Of a DNA stretch of 64,000 nt, positions 56,893-64,000 are shown one piece after another (position 1 is the first letter of the stretch; each line of letters starts with the position of its first letter). Source of the stretch: Gerris lacustris. Taxonomy: Eukaryota > Arthropoda > Insecta > Hemiptera > Gerridae. The position numbers and the translations under genes were made by a program. The stretch is from contig OX578282.1 in assembly GCA_951217055.1 (NCBI GenBank), positions 22,586,106-22,650,105 of the forward strand. The letters are read 5' to 3'. The notes beneath the pieces are model-generated. The model did not search any database and was not told the DNA's origin. It was given only the letters and a program-made list of their open reading frames with translations.

Positions 56893-57814
56893 CCTTTAGT
56901 TACAAACCTTTGCAAATCTGTTGTCTTGCACTTAAAAATTTTAAAGTATTAATAAAATTAGTCTTTATAGCACGATTGTATTCATTATCCAAATTAAATA
57001 ATTTTTTTACAACGAGAGATATTGCATCCCTTAAAAATGTTTGAAGAAAATAAGACTTGAAATAGAATTGAAGTTCAAAAAGGATATTACAAAGAAAAAA
57101 AAAATTAAACTCTAAACTATAACTTCATTCGAAGTGGGAAATATTTCTTATAAGGTCTGATCAGAAAAAGTTATGTAAATTATTGCTGGAGATGGCGGAA
57201 GAGAAGGAATTAGCTAAGACTCCTTTTAGAGTTTTGAAACCATAACTCAAAAATGTAGGAGGAGATAGGAGATTAGATTGTGATTTTTTGCATTTTACTG
57301 GAATCGGAACTTCTTAACTCAGTAATAAATTACAAGAGTTTTACTAATAGTAAATGTGGATTGAATAGAAATTATGTTTCAATCGTATTTTAAGATGTTT
57401 GGCAGCTATAAATAAACAAATTTACAGAACTTTATCGCCTTTCTCCGGATGTAATAGAAACATTTAAAAATGTAATAATACAATTTAATAATTATAAATA
57501 ATTTGACAGTATACGGTATAATTTGCACAGTATAGGGTAGAGTTTAAGCTGATCAAAGCTCCCTTACGAAGATTTAGATCCATTTTATCAATTACTAGAA
57601 ATAAAAGAACCCATACTCTTCGACTAAAGTATAAAAATATTTTCTTCGTCCTTATAAACAAAATAACACGACATGCCGCGGAAAACGCTCTTTCGAGAAA
57701 ATGATAGAAAGCTTCAGTCTTCATAAGTGAATTTATTATACATTAACATTGTAATTTTCTATAAGTTTTGTTTATTGTAGCTGCTGATATTTAAGAAGGA
57801 ACTATTTTACATAC
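56893..57814. other. Probable intron of the receptor gene, no exon seen
   Basis: AT-rich. A 79-codon minus frame (57485-57724) has no receptor signature. I looked for the next transmembrane exon in this stretch and did not find one. Confidence 0.4.
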
Positions 57815-57914
57815 CTGTCAAGAGATACAGCAATAAGTGAGTAAACTGATGCTGCAACTGAAACTCCTTGAACGTATGGTACCGTTTTACACATCCACCA
57901 TCCCAGCACCCAAG
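57815..57914 (-). CDS. Peptide GPCR exon (SIFamide/NPFF receptor-like), TM3 and DR of DRY
   Basis: On the minus strand an acceptor TTTATTTCAG precedes a 100-bp exon that ends at a donor GTATGT. The only sensible frame gives [13 protein letters not shown] followed by [20 protein letters not shown]. This is the end of TM2 and first outer loop, the conserved TM3 cysteine (in MCK), TM3 itself, and the D-R of the DRY motif that couples to G proteins. The wording is very close to insect SIFamide receptors and less close to vertebrate NPFF receptors. Phases: two bases of a codon at the start, two (AG of the Arg codon) at the end. Other exons must lie outside or in parts I could not recognise, so the gene is seen only in part. 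Membrane receptor for a neuropeptide. Confidence 0.8.
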
Positions 57915-58278
57915 CTGAAATAAATAAAAGCAAATTATTAAAGCAACTGACTCGATAATGAATGAAACATAATTATCCATGATTTCATTTATTTTAATAT
58001 ACATGTAATGTATTATAATCAGAGACCTTCAAAATGTAGCATTTATTTTTATGAAATGTGGCACTAAAAAGTGAGGCAATATGGCATTTATTTTTGCCAA
58101 ATGTGGCATTTATTTTTCAACTTTCCACCCCCCCCCCCTCCCTTTCCATTGTAAAAGGGATATTAAATCGTGCAACTTGAGTCCTATTAACTACATTATT
58201 ACAATTTACTGGTATTTACAATACCCTACAATGATCCACATTGAGCAGTGATGAGCTAGAGCTAATGGCTCTTAATAC
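57915..58278. other. Intron-like AT-rich DNA, no exon seen
   Basis: It contains ATGTGGCATTTATTTTT words repeated near 58040-58115 and a C9 run (58129-58138). No gene seen. Confidence 0.45.
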
Positions 58279-58432
58279 TTAGGGTAGTGACACACTTCGC
58301 CACCCCGGTGGCGCCACCTTGTTGATGCCACTTGCTTCCGACACCTGTTTTCCGTCACCCGAGTTTTTACTTTTTTCGGGCAGTCGTGAAATGGACCCGG
58401 AGGAGATAGCTGTGCATGCATATCATTATGTT
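58279..58432 (+). mobile_element. 5' end of a possible PIF/Harbinger element
   Basis: TTA then GGGTAGTGACACACTTCGCC (58279-58301) fits a TWA target and a Harbinger-type end. A short hairpin CACCCCGGTGGCGCCACC follows, and an ATG at 58391 opens a frame starting MDPEEIAVHAYHY, like the first residues of some Harbinger nucleases. The frame is cut at about 58432 where LINE sequence begins, so this would be a host element interrupted by the LINE. Family assignment is tentative. Confidence 0.35.
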
Positions 58433-59116
58433 GCAAAAAGTTTTAGCACAAATCCGAACCTCCGGCTATGGGATAATTAAAATATCATTTAATGGAATAA
58501 TGTACAAGATTAATAGCAATGAAGAGTGTACTGTGTGTGACCTACACGAGGCTGAGGACTTGGCCCATTTGTTGCTTAGATGCCCCATGTACGCCCCTTA
58601 AAGAGAATACTTCCTTCCAACGCACCTCATAGCGACCAATTGCAATGATTTAACGAATGTAGCATCTTTAATAAATACTTGCCAATCTTCCTACGGGAGA
58701 CACCTGTATTACTTTTTTATAAATATTTTAAAACTGAGATCTTTCTTGTTAAATGAGTGAACAGCACGTACTTACATACACAACTTAATAAAAAAGCAAA
58801 TTTTAATTAGAGTAGAGAATTTTTAATTTTATTTTATGTTATTTTTATAATAGAAAGGTTTATTTTATGATTTGAATTACACTAATATATAATTTAAAGA
58901 ATATGTATCATATAAATTAACCTTACAAGAGGGAGTACATTTATAAAAAACAAAGAGGCATGCAAATTTGTTCAATCTAATTATTATTATTTGATCATTT
59001 AATTTCATTATATGAAAAAAAAAAAAAAAAAAAAAAAAAATGTAAACAAAAGCGACTCCATTTGTACAAAACTAATGTTTTTATACAAATAAAAATCTAA
59101 TCTAATCTAATCTAAT
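58433..59116 (+). mobile_element. 5'-truncated LINE, 3' end (Jockey/I-like)
   Basis: The frame reads LAQIRTSGYGIIKIS, then ECTVCDLHEAEDLAHLLLRC with PMYAP after it. That is the C-x2-C...H...C zinc knuckle at the very end of ORF2 in Jockey/R1/I-group non-LTR retrotransposons. A stop codon follows AP (58599-58601), and the frame then continues REYFLPTHL... to a second stop at 58757, so ORF2 probably carries a nonsense mutation. A ~350-bp 3' UTR follows with a 28-base A-run (59013-59040), ending in four TCTAA repeats (59096-59115), the style of tail left by this LINE group. Confidence 0.75.
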
Positions 59117-59685
59117 GTTGAAATAAAAAGTAAAAAAGGCGTTTTTGGGTTCTTCGAATAATTTCAGACAAAAAGAATATCTACTATGTTTGTTTCATAC
59201 AGTGTTGTATCTACCTCGTATCAAAGAGGACAGTAACAATTTATAATTTATAATACATGCCGCTATGGAATGTCCAAAATCATTTACTGAAAATTACAAG
59301 ATAAAAAGAACTTTTTATATACTACGTTTTTAAATTTGTTCACAAGTGTGAACAAACCTGGATGTCACACGTCAATTAATTTATTTCTTTGTTTATTTTT
59401 CCTTTTTCGCTGTCATTCAATGTTTATCTCTTAATAAAAAACACAAATTTGAAACCCGTCAAAATGAAGATTGTAAATATAGGACAAATCAAAACAAATA
59501 AAATAACTAGCGGATTTTTTCCGAACTAACTTTTCATACAGCAAAATTTGCTGAAAACGAATTAAATTCTGCTGAAATATGGCTAAAAGTATTAAAATAT
59601 TGCATTGTCATCGTGTTCTGAGCTATTCTAAAAGTTTCAAATGTCTAGCTACTCAAAAGTTAGTTAAAAATCGATTGCAAGATTT
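59117..59685. other. AT-rich DNA, no gene seen
   Basis: GTTCACAAGTGTGAAC (59338-59353) is a perfect 16-bp palindrome. Nothing else is recognised. Confidence 0.45.
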
Positions 59686-59690
59686 GTACT
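59686..59690. repeat. Copia target-site duplication, left
   Basis: GTACT, identical to 62936-62940 at the other end. The 5-bp length is normal for Ty1/copia integrases. Confidence 0.85.
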
Positions 59691-59807
59691 TGTTAAGATT
59701 AAACTTCAACAAACGTTATTCAAACAACTGGCAAATTATTTACAACTATACATTAATATGACTTATCATGCCATCTAAGTTGTCATTGATGACTAACAAC
59801 TTCAACA
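59691..59807 (-). repeat. Copia 3' LTR (117 bp)
   Basis: On the minus strand it begins TGTTGAAGTTGTTAGTCATC and ends ...TTAATCTTAACA. It differs from the 5' LTR by loss of about eight bases near CAATCTAGTTAAACG and by some substitutions (for example GGCAT for GACAT). Confidence 0.88.
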
Positions 59808-59820
59808 GCCTCCTTTAAAG
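59808..59820 (-). other. Copia polypurine tract
   Basis: CTTTAAAGGAGGC lies directly before the 3' LTR start on the minus strand. The AAAGGAGG core is the expected plus-strand DNA primer site. Confidence 0.7.
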
Positions 59821-60245
59821 TCTTCTAGCTGACTTAGACCCCGTAATAGTTTTCTTGGAACTTGATGTTTTCTAATTGCTTTGTCAAAACGTCAGCTCTT
59901 TGTTTATCTGTTGGTACATACTTTAAATCTAGAAGGCCCTATCATGTCATCTAAGTTGTCATTGATGAGCTTGCTTTAATCTTGCTTTAAATGCTCTACT
60001 GACCCGTCAGTATGTGTCTTGACTTTATACACCAAGCGACTGTTGATAGCTTTCTTCTCTCTTGGCGAAGTACCTAACATCCAAGCTTTGTTATTCTGTA
60101 ACTAAGCTATTCCTGTTTTCATTGCCTCCTGCCACTGAGCATTATTCGGAGACTTCATAGCTTCAGAGTAACTCAACGGTTCATTTATATCAGTTGTCAT
60201 CAACATTGAGGCTTCATACCTAACAGGAGCTTTAAGATTTTCTTG
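59821..60245 (-). pseudogene. Copia RT and RNase H remnants
   Basis: On the minus strand, EPLSYSEAMKSPNNAQWQEA and later KKAINSRLVYKVK / TDGSVEHLK (about 60200-59985) are the start of the RVT_2 reverse transcriptase domain. It is broken by a TAG and by the upstream stop at 60246. The sequence then jumps to YVPTDKQRADVLTKQL (about 59930-59875), the end of copia RNase H. Everything between, including the catalytic YVDD region, is absent. At the junction (59941-59969) sits a 29-base piece identical to the 5' LTR. Confidence 0.8.
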
Positions 60246-60566
60246 TCAGATTTTGTTGTAAGATTGTCTTAACACTCTTCCTGTTTCAGCTCCTCTTCCT
60301 GTTCCAATTATTTCACTCTTCTCAATGGGTAACTCAGCAACCTTACCATAAATGGTTGTATTACTCACCTGAGCACCGACATTATAATTAGATGTTTCTT
60401 CTACCTCTTCAAACCATGAATAACTGGACTGGACGTTCTGACCACTGTTTTGGTTTTTCTTTCTAAGTTGTTTTTCTTTCTTTGACGAACTTTCTTCTTT
60501 AAGGTTCCTAGAGCTCCCCTCGTGTTTTTCTGAAGACTCTTCTGAGTATGACCTCCTAGAGCTCAT
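60246..60566 (-). pseudogene. Copia pol linker segment between integrase and RT
   Basis: A 106-codon frame starts MSSRRSYSEESSEKHEGSSR: a charged, serine-, glutamate- and lysine-rich stretch as found between integrase and RT in copia polyproteins. It overlaps the end of the upstream frame by four bases. The break lies beside a homopolymer of nine T (minus strand, 60578-60586), a likely indel site. It ends at a stop just before the RT remnant. Confidence 0.7.
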
Positions 60567-61960
60567 TCCATCATTTTCATAAAAAAAAATACGTTTGTAG
60601 ACAATACTACTTCATTCTTAGCTGGTAAAAATACACGATACCCATCATAACCAAAATAACCAACTAGGATACCTTTAATTGGTTTTGAATCAAATTTCTT
60701 CCTCCTCTGATCAGGAACATGTACATAGCTTGTAGATCCAAATTTTCTTAAATTTTTAATAGAAGGTTCTTTACTGAACCACAATTCAAACGGAGATTTC
60801 CCTTCCTCACTACTTTTTCCAGTTAAGTTTAATACATAAGCTGCAGTTGAAACCGCTTCTCCCCATAGTCCTTTAGGTAAGTCTACTGACTTTAACATAC
60901 TTTTAGCCATTTCAAGTAATATTCTGTTTTCTCTTTCATCCGATCCATTTTGTTCATGTGTGTATGGCATTATTCTTAAATTTATACCTTTTTGGTCCAA
61001 AAAATGTTTCACAATTTGATTATTAAAGTCTCGGCCTCCATCTGTCAAAATTTCTCTAATATTAAAACCTTTTCTTTCCGCTCTTACAATAAAATTTCTA
61101 ATTTTGTCCCCAGCGTCAAACTTGTTTTCCAAAAAATATACTTGACGAAAGCGTGAATAGTCGTCTTTTAAAACTAAGAAATATTTATTTCCACCCATGG
61201 AAGCTTGTTCTGGCTCACATAGATCAGCGTGAATAATTTCCCCCACAGATTGTGCTCTTACTGATCTAGAATTAAAAGAACGTCTTTTGATTTTACCATA
61301 TACGAAGGGTTCACAAAAGAAGTCCTTATTCTTGAATTTTATGTTCTTTTTATTTAAAAACTGTTTATTATAATTTTTCCCTTGATGACATAAAATTTCA
61401 TGCCCGTCTTCCAAAGTTTTTGTTTGATTACCGCTATTTTTCTGAGCTACACAAGCTTTTAATTGTTTAGTTGGACTAATAATAGGTGAAACTTGCAATT
61501 CAAAATGACCTTCTTTAACGATACCTTCCATAAGAACTTCACCATCATCTTCACTGTAAAACGTAGCTTTCATTTGTTTAGAGTCTCCTACATGACTTAT
61601 ACCCTTAGACATAGCTTTAACAGACGAGAAACAGTTTCTGATCAAACCAGGGACATAGAGCACATCTGCGAATGTTATAGCAAGAACTTTTCCATCTACT
61701 TTAGATTCCATATCTATATTTCCTTGACCATAAGCATGCAATTTACTGCTTCCGTCTCCTACAGTGATAGAAACAGGTTTGTCAAAACTTTTGTAATTCT
61801 TGAAAAATTTACTACTATTGGTCATGTGGTCTGTAGCCCCGTCATCTTTTATCCATATGTCTTCTTTTGTTGCTTTACTAACAAACGCATTAAATGAAAG
61901 TAACATATATGTTTGTCGGCTTGTTTCTTCTTCTGTTTGTTCAGTACAGTTTCTAGCCAT
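60563..61960 (-). CDS. Copia pol, protease and integrase part (465 aa)
   Basis: Domains in order: end of the gag zinc knuckle (MARNC, 1-5); aspartic protease with D-D-G-A-T-D-H-M near residue 38 (usual D-S/T-G-A); GAG-pre-integrase region with H-x4-H (HEILCH, near 185) and CEPFVYGK, where the second cysteine of the usual CxxC is F; integrase core with the acidic residues in HADLCEP, LTDGGRDF and ERENRILLE. The metal-binding change and the stop before the RT suggest inactivity. Translation probably continued from gag; the two frames are now offset, so a frameshift occurred. Confidence 0.88.
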   Translation of the reverse strand: MARNCTEQTEEETSRQTYMLLSFNAFVSKATKEDIWIKDDGATDHMTNSSKFFKNYKSFDKPVSITVGDGSSKLHAYGQGNIDMESKVDGKVLAITFADVLYVPGLIRNCFSSVKAMSKGISHVGDSKQMKATFYSEDDGEVLMEGIVKEGHFELQVSPIISPTKQLKACVAQKNSGNQTKTLEDGHEILCHQGKNYNKQFLNKKNIKFKNKDFFCEPFVYGKIKRRSFNSRSVRAQSVGEIIHADLCEPEQASMGGNKYFLVLKDDYSRFRQVYFLENKFDAGDKIRNFIVRAERKGFNIREILTDGGRDFNNQIVKHFLDQKGINLRIMPYTHEQNGSDERENRILLEMAKSMLKSVDLPKGLWGEAVSTAAYVLNLTGKSSEEGKSPFELWFSKEPSIKNLRKFGSTSYVHVPDQRRKKFDSKPIKGILVGYFGYDGYRVFLPAKNEVVLSTNVFFFMKMME

Positions 61961-62005
61961 ATGCCCAGCATATTTATTACATTTATAAAACTTATATCGA
62001 AAATT

Positions 62006-62740
62006 TCAGGTATCATTACTACCGTTCTTATCTCTTGATTCCAGAATTTTCTTGTACTTACATTCTTGGTGATTTGAAATTTTATTAATTAAAACTGACT
62101 TTTCATCTTCAAACAATTTTGACCTAGACTCTCGTAATTCTAGTCTGTTAATTAGCTCTTCAACAGTGCGATCTGCTTTCGGAGTTCCACCCCAAGTTGT
62201 TTGAAACTCTGAATATTCTTCCGGAAGTTCAGACAGAATTTTGTTAATTAATAATATTTCTAGTAACTTAATATTTTGTTCAGCCTCAAATTCTCTCTGT
62301 AATGCGGCCCACAAAGTACGAATTCTTGCAACAAATGACAATAATGACTCAGATGGTAACGGATGTGTTCTATAGAAGTCTTGGTTAAGTTTACAAAAAC
62401 GGTCATCACTTTTCTTTTCGAAGTTGTTACACAACTCTTCCCAAATACTTTTAGCATTATCAGGACACATTCTTACTAACGCCCTTACATCTGGAGAGAG
62501 TGATGATCTAATTATTAAAATTGCACATGTGTCCACTTTTGTGAACGTTTTTAAATCGTCTTGATCCTTGATATCTTGAGCTTGTGTTGATTTCAACGGT
62601 AGCGGCTCTGGCTTTTCCAGTCTACCGTCAATTACCCCTATTACTTCTTTGTGTCGGAATAATGTTAGAATGTCAGCCTTCCAATCAATCCAATTTTCCT
62701 TTCCTAACAATTTAATATCTACTAATTTACTTACGTCCAT
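62006..62740 (-). CDS. Copia gag, without intact zinc knuckle (244 aa)
   Basis: The better start is MDVSKLVDIKLLGKENW at 62740, the usual copia Gag opening; a 12-residue upstream extension is unlikely. LLGKENWIDWKADI, the central W and LP motifs (LPSESLLSFVARIRTLWAAL) and LPEEYSEFQTTW belong to the UBN2/Gag family that forms the particle shell. The frame stops at TGA just before the zinc knuckle. In the next frame YKCNKYAGHMARNC shows the knuckle is there but lacks its first cysteine and has one extra residue. Confidence 0.85.
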   Translation of the reverse strand: MDVSKLVDIKLLGKENWIDWKADILTLFRHKEVIGVIDGRLEKPEPLPLKSTQAQDIKDQDDLKTFTKVDTCAILIIRSSLSPDVRALVRMCPDNAKSIWEELCNNFEKKSDDRFCKLNQDFYRTHPLPSESLLSFVARIRTLWAALQREFEAEQNIKLLEILLINKILSELPEEYSEFQTTWGGTPKADRTVEELINRLELRESRSKLFEDEKSVLINKISNHQECKYKKILESRDKNGSNDT

Positions 62741-62798
62741 TTTAAATTCAAATAGTTCAAACCAAATCACAAACATTACTCAATTGCTAGCACTTATA

Positions 62799-62810
62799 AG
62801 TCTCATAATC
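62799..62810 (-). other. Copia primer-binding site, half-tRNA type
   Basis: Directly after the 5' LTR the minus strand reads GATTATGAGACT. This is complementary to AGUCUCAUAAUC, the anticodon arm of elongator tRNA-Met (CAU), rather than to a tRNA 3' end. Copia itself is known to use a cleaved tRNA half as primer, so this fits the family. Confidence 0.65.
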
Positions 62811-62935
62811 TGTTAAGATTAAACTTCAATCTAGTTAAACGTTATTTAATCAACTGGCAAATTATTTACAACTATACATTAATATGACTTATCATGTCAT
62901 CTAAGTTGTCATTGATGACTTTAACAACTTCAACA
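62811..62935 (-). repeat. Copia 5' LTR (125 bp)
   Basis: On the minus strand TGTTGAAGTTGTTAAAGTCA ... TTTAATCTTAACA. Very short for an LTR. It must contain the element's promoter. Confidence 0.88.
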
Positions 62936-62940
62936 GTACT
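62936..62940. repeat. Copia target-site duplication, right
   Basis: GTACT, identical to 59686-59690. Confidence 0.85.
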
Positions 62941-63024
62941 GGACAAACAAACAAACAAGAAAGAAAGCTAATAATAAATAATTAATATATAAAAATGCCA
63001 TTTTTCATAACTGGTCTTATTTCC

Positions 63025-63480
63025 AACTTTTTTTTGGTTTCTGTATTCTTCACCATAGTTGTATCTATGTGCAAAATTTGGGGAAGATTGAATGAAAGTA
63101 AGTGGTTCGAAATTGGGGTAATAGGTGTGCGATGAAACTTAAAAAGCAAATAAATTTGACGCCATTTTTTTATTTTATTTCTTTTTTTTTGGTTTCTGTA
63201 TTCTTCACCATAGTTGTTTCTATGTGCAAAATTTGGGGAAGATTGAATGACGATAAGTGGTTCAAAATTGGGGTAATAGGTGTGCGATGAAACTTAAAAA
63301 GCAAATAAACTTGACGCCATTTTTTTATTTTATTTTATTTTTTTGGTTTCTGTATTCTTCACCATAGTTGTTTCTATGTGCAAAATTTGGGGAAGATTGA
63401 ATCACGGGAAGTTGTTCAAAATTGGGGAAACGGAAATGTGCGATGAAACTTACAAAGCAAAGTAATATAAGACCAGTAAA
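63025..63480. repeat. Three tandem ~155-bp units
   Basis: GGTTTCTGTATTCTTCACCA starts at 63036, 63191 and 63345. Each unit also has TATGTGCAAAATTTGGGGAA, GTTCRAAATTGGGG and GTGCGATGAAACTTA. Frames of 62 and 66 codons within are readings of the unit. Confidence 0.9.
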
Positions 63481-63606
63481 AACAGTAAAAATCGTATTTT
63501 TGAAAATAAGAATCAGATCTGTCAATTTTGATGACCCAAAACAGCTTTGTACAGTGATCAGTGAGTAAATTTTGCATTAATACCTGCGATATTTCAAGAT
63601 TAAAGC

Positions 63607-63608
<2 letters not shown>

Positions 63609-63686
<78 letters not shown>
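63609..63686. repeat. (TA)n microsatellite, ~78 bp
   Basis: Pure AT dinucleotide run. Confidence 0.95.
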
Positions 63687-63689
<3 letters not shown>

Positions 63690-64000
63690 GCTTTTAAAGG
63701 AAATTTACTAAGAAAATTACATAACATTATATAATACAAAATATTAGAAACATGCAAATCAGTTTATAGCCGTGGTTCCCCTTCATAGGGTTTGAGTTGC
63801 CCAATTATAATAAGTTGGTATATAATATAATGAAAGAAATAATAAAAAGTAATTAATAAAAATAAATAATTTATAGTAATTAATTAATAAGAAATAAATT
63901 AATTTTTTACATTAACTTTTTTTTTTCTCCCATACGCACAGCACATCCACACATACACTGACATAAATATATACTTATATTATAAAATAAATTAAATACA
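63687..64000. other. AT-rich window end, nothing recognised
   Basis: No gene seen. Confidence 0.5.

Larger units (their letters stand above)
59691..62935 (-). mobile_element. Ty1/copia LTR retrotransposon, internally deleted (3245 bp)
   Basis: Minus-strand element with two short LTRs (125 and 117 bp, TG...CA ends), a matched 5-bp target duplication, primer-binding site, gag, protease-integrase part, remnants of reverse transcriptase and RNase H, and a polypurine tract. The order protease-integrase-RT is that of copia, not gypsy. Most of RT and RNase H is gone, so it cannot move by itself. The LTRs differ by one 8-bp indel region and a handful of substitutions, so insertion is not very recent. 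Confidence 0.92.

Overview
This is a nuclear genomic window from an arthropod, most probably an insect. The evidence is an A+T-rich background (about 70% by eye), two spliced animal genes of insect type (a histidine/valine/proline-rich cuticular protein and one exon of a neuropeptide receptor), and a dense load of insect-style mobile DNA. The order cannot be fixed from sequence alone. There is one 200-base assembly gap (7181-7380). Almost all listed open frames of 60-140 codons look like chance frames or frames through tandem repeats.

Left part (1-40 kb). No host exon was recognised here. It holds three tandem satellites (74-bp unit near 2.4-3.15 kb, 59-bp unit near 10.1-11.0 kb, 70/71-bp unit near 25.1-25.8 kb), a GC-rich 36-bp minisatellite (18.4-19.0 kb), two large foldback elements (5.0-6.0 and 23.6-24.3 kb), two copies of an ~850-bp element headed by a 5S rRNA-derived promoter (8.0-8.85 kb plus strand, 33.1-34.0 kb minus strand), repeats carrying a tRNA-like box B, hAT-like MITEs with an 8-bp target duplication, and further inverted-repeat families.

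Cuticle gene (40.1-50.4 kb, plus strand). A TATA box at 40085, a probable start near 40112 and a four-codon first exon ending at a GTAAGT donor (40180) fit in phase with a second exon at 49945-50304. That exon completes the signal peptide and encodes a repeat-rich secreted protein. The ~9.8-kb intron holds members of at least six repeat families.

Right part (50.3-64 kb). A minus-strand 100-bp exon at 57815-57914 encodes TM3 and part of the DRY motif of a class A peptide receptor resembling SIFamide receptors. Next come the start of a possible PIF/Harbinger element cut by a 3' LINE fragment (58.4-59.1 kb), and a complete-ended but internally deleted Ty1/copia element (59691-62935, minus strand) with both LTRs, a GTACT target duplication, a half-tRNA-type primer site, gag, and a damaged pol.

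The most notable theme is five unrelated-looking inverted-repeat elements (17.0, 31.8, 41.1, 55.1 and 56.6 kb). Each arm carries a hammerhead-ribozyme-like core, CTGANGA then a short stem-loop then GAAA, always pointing outward. This resembles the inverted terminal repeats of Penelope-like elements and deserves a covariance-model test.
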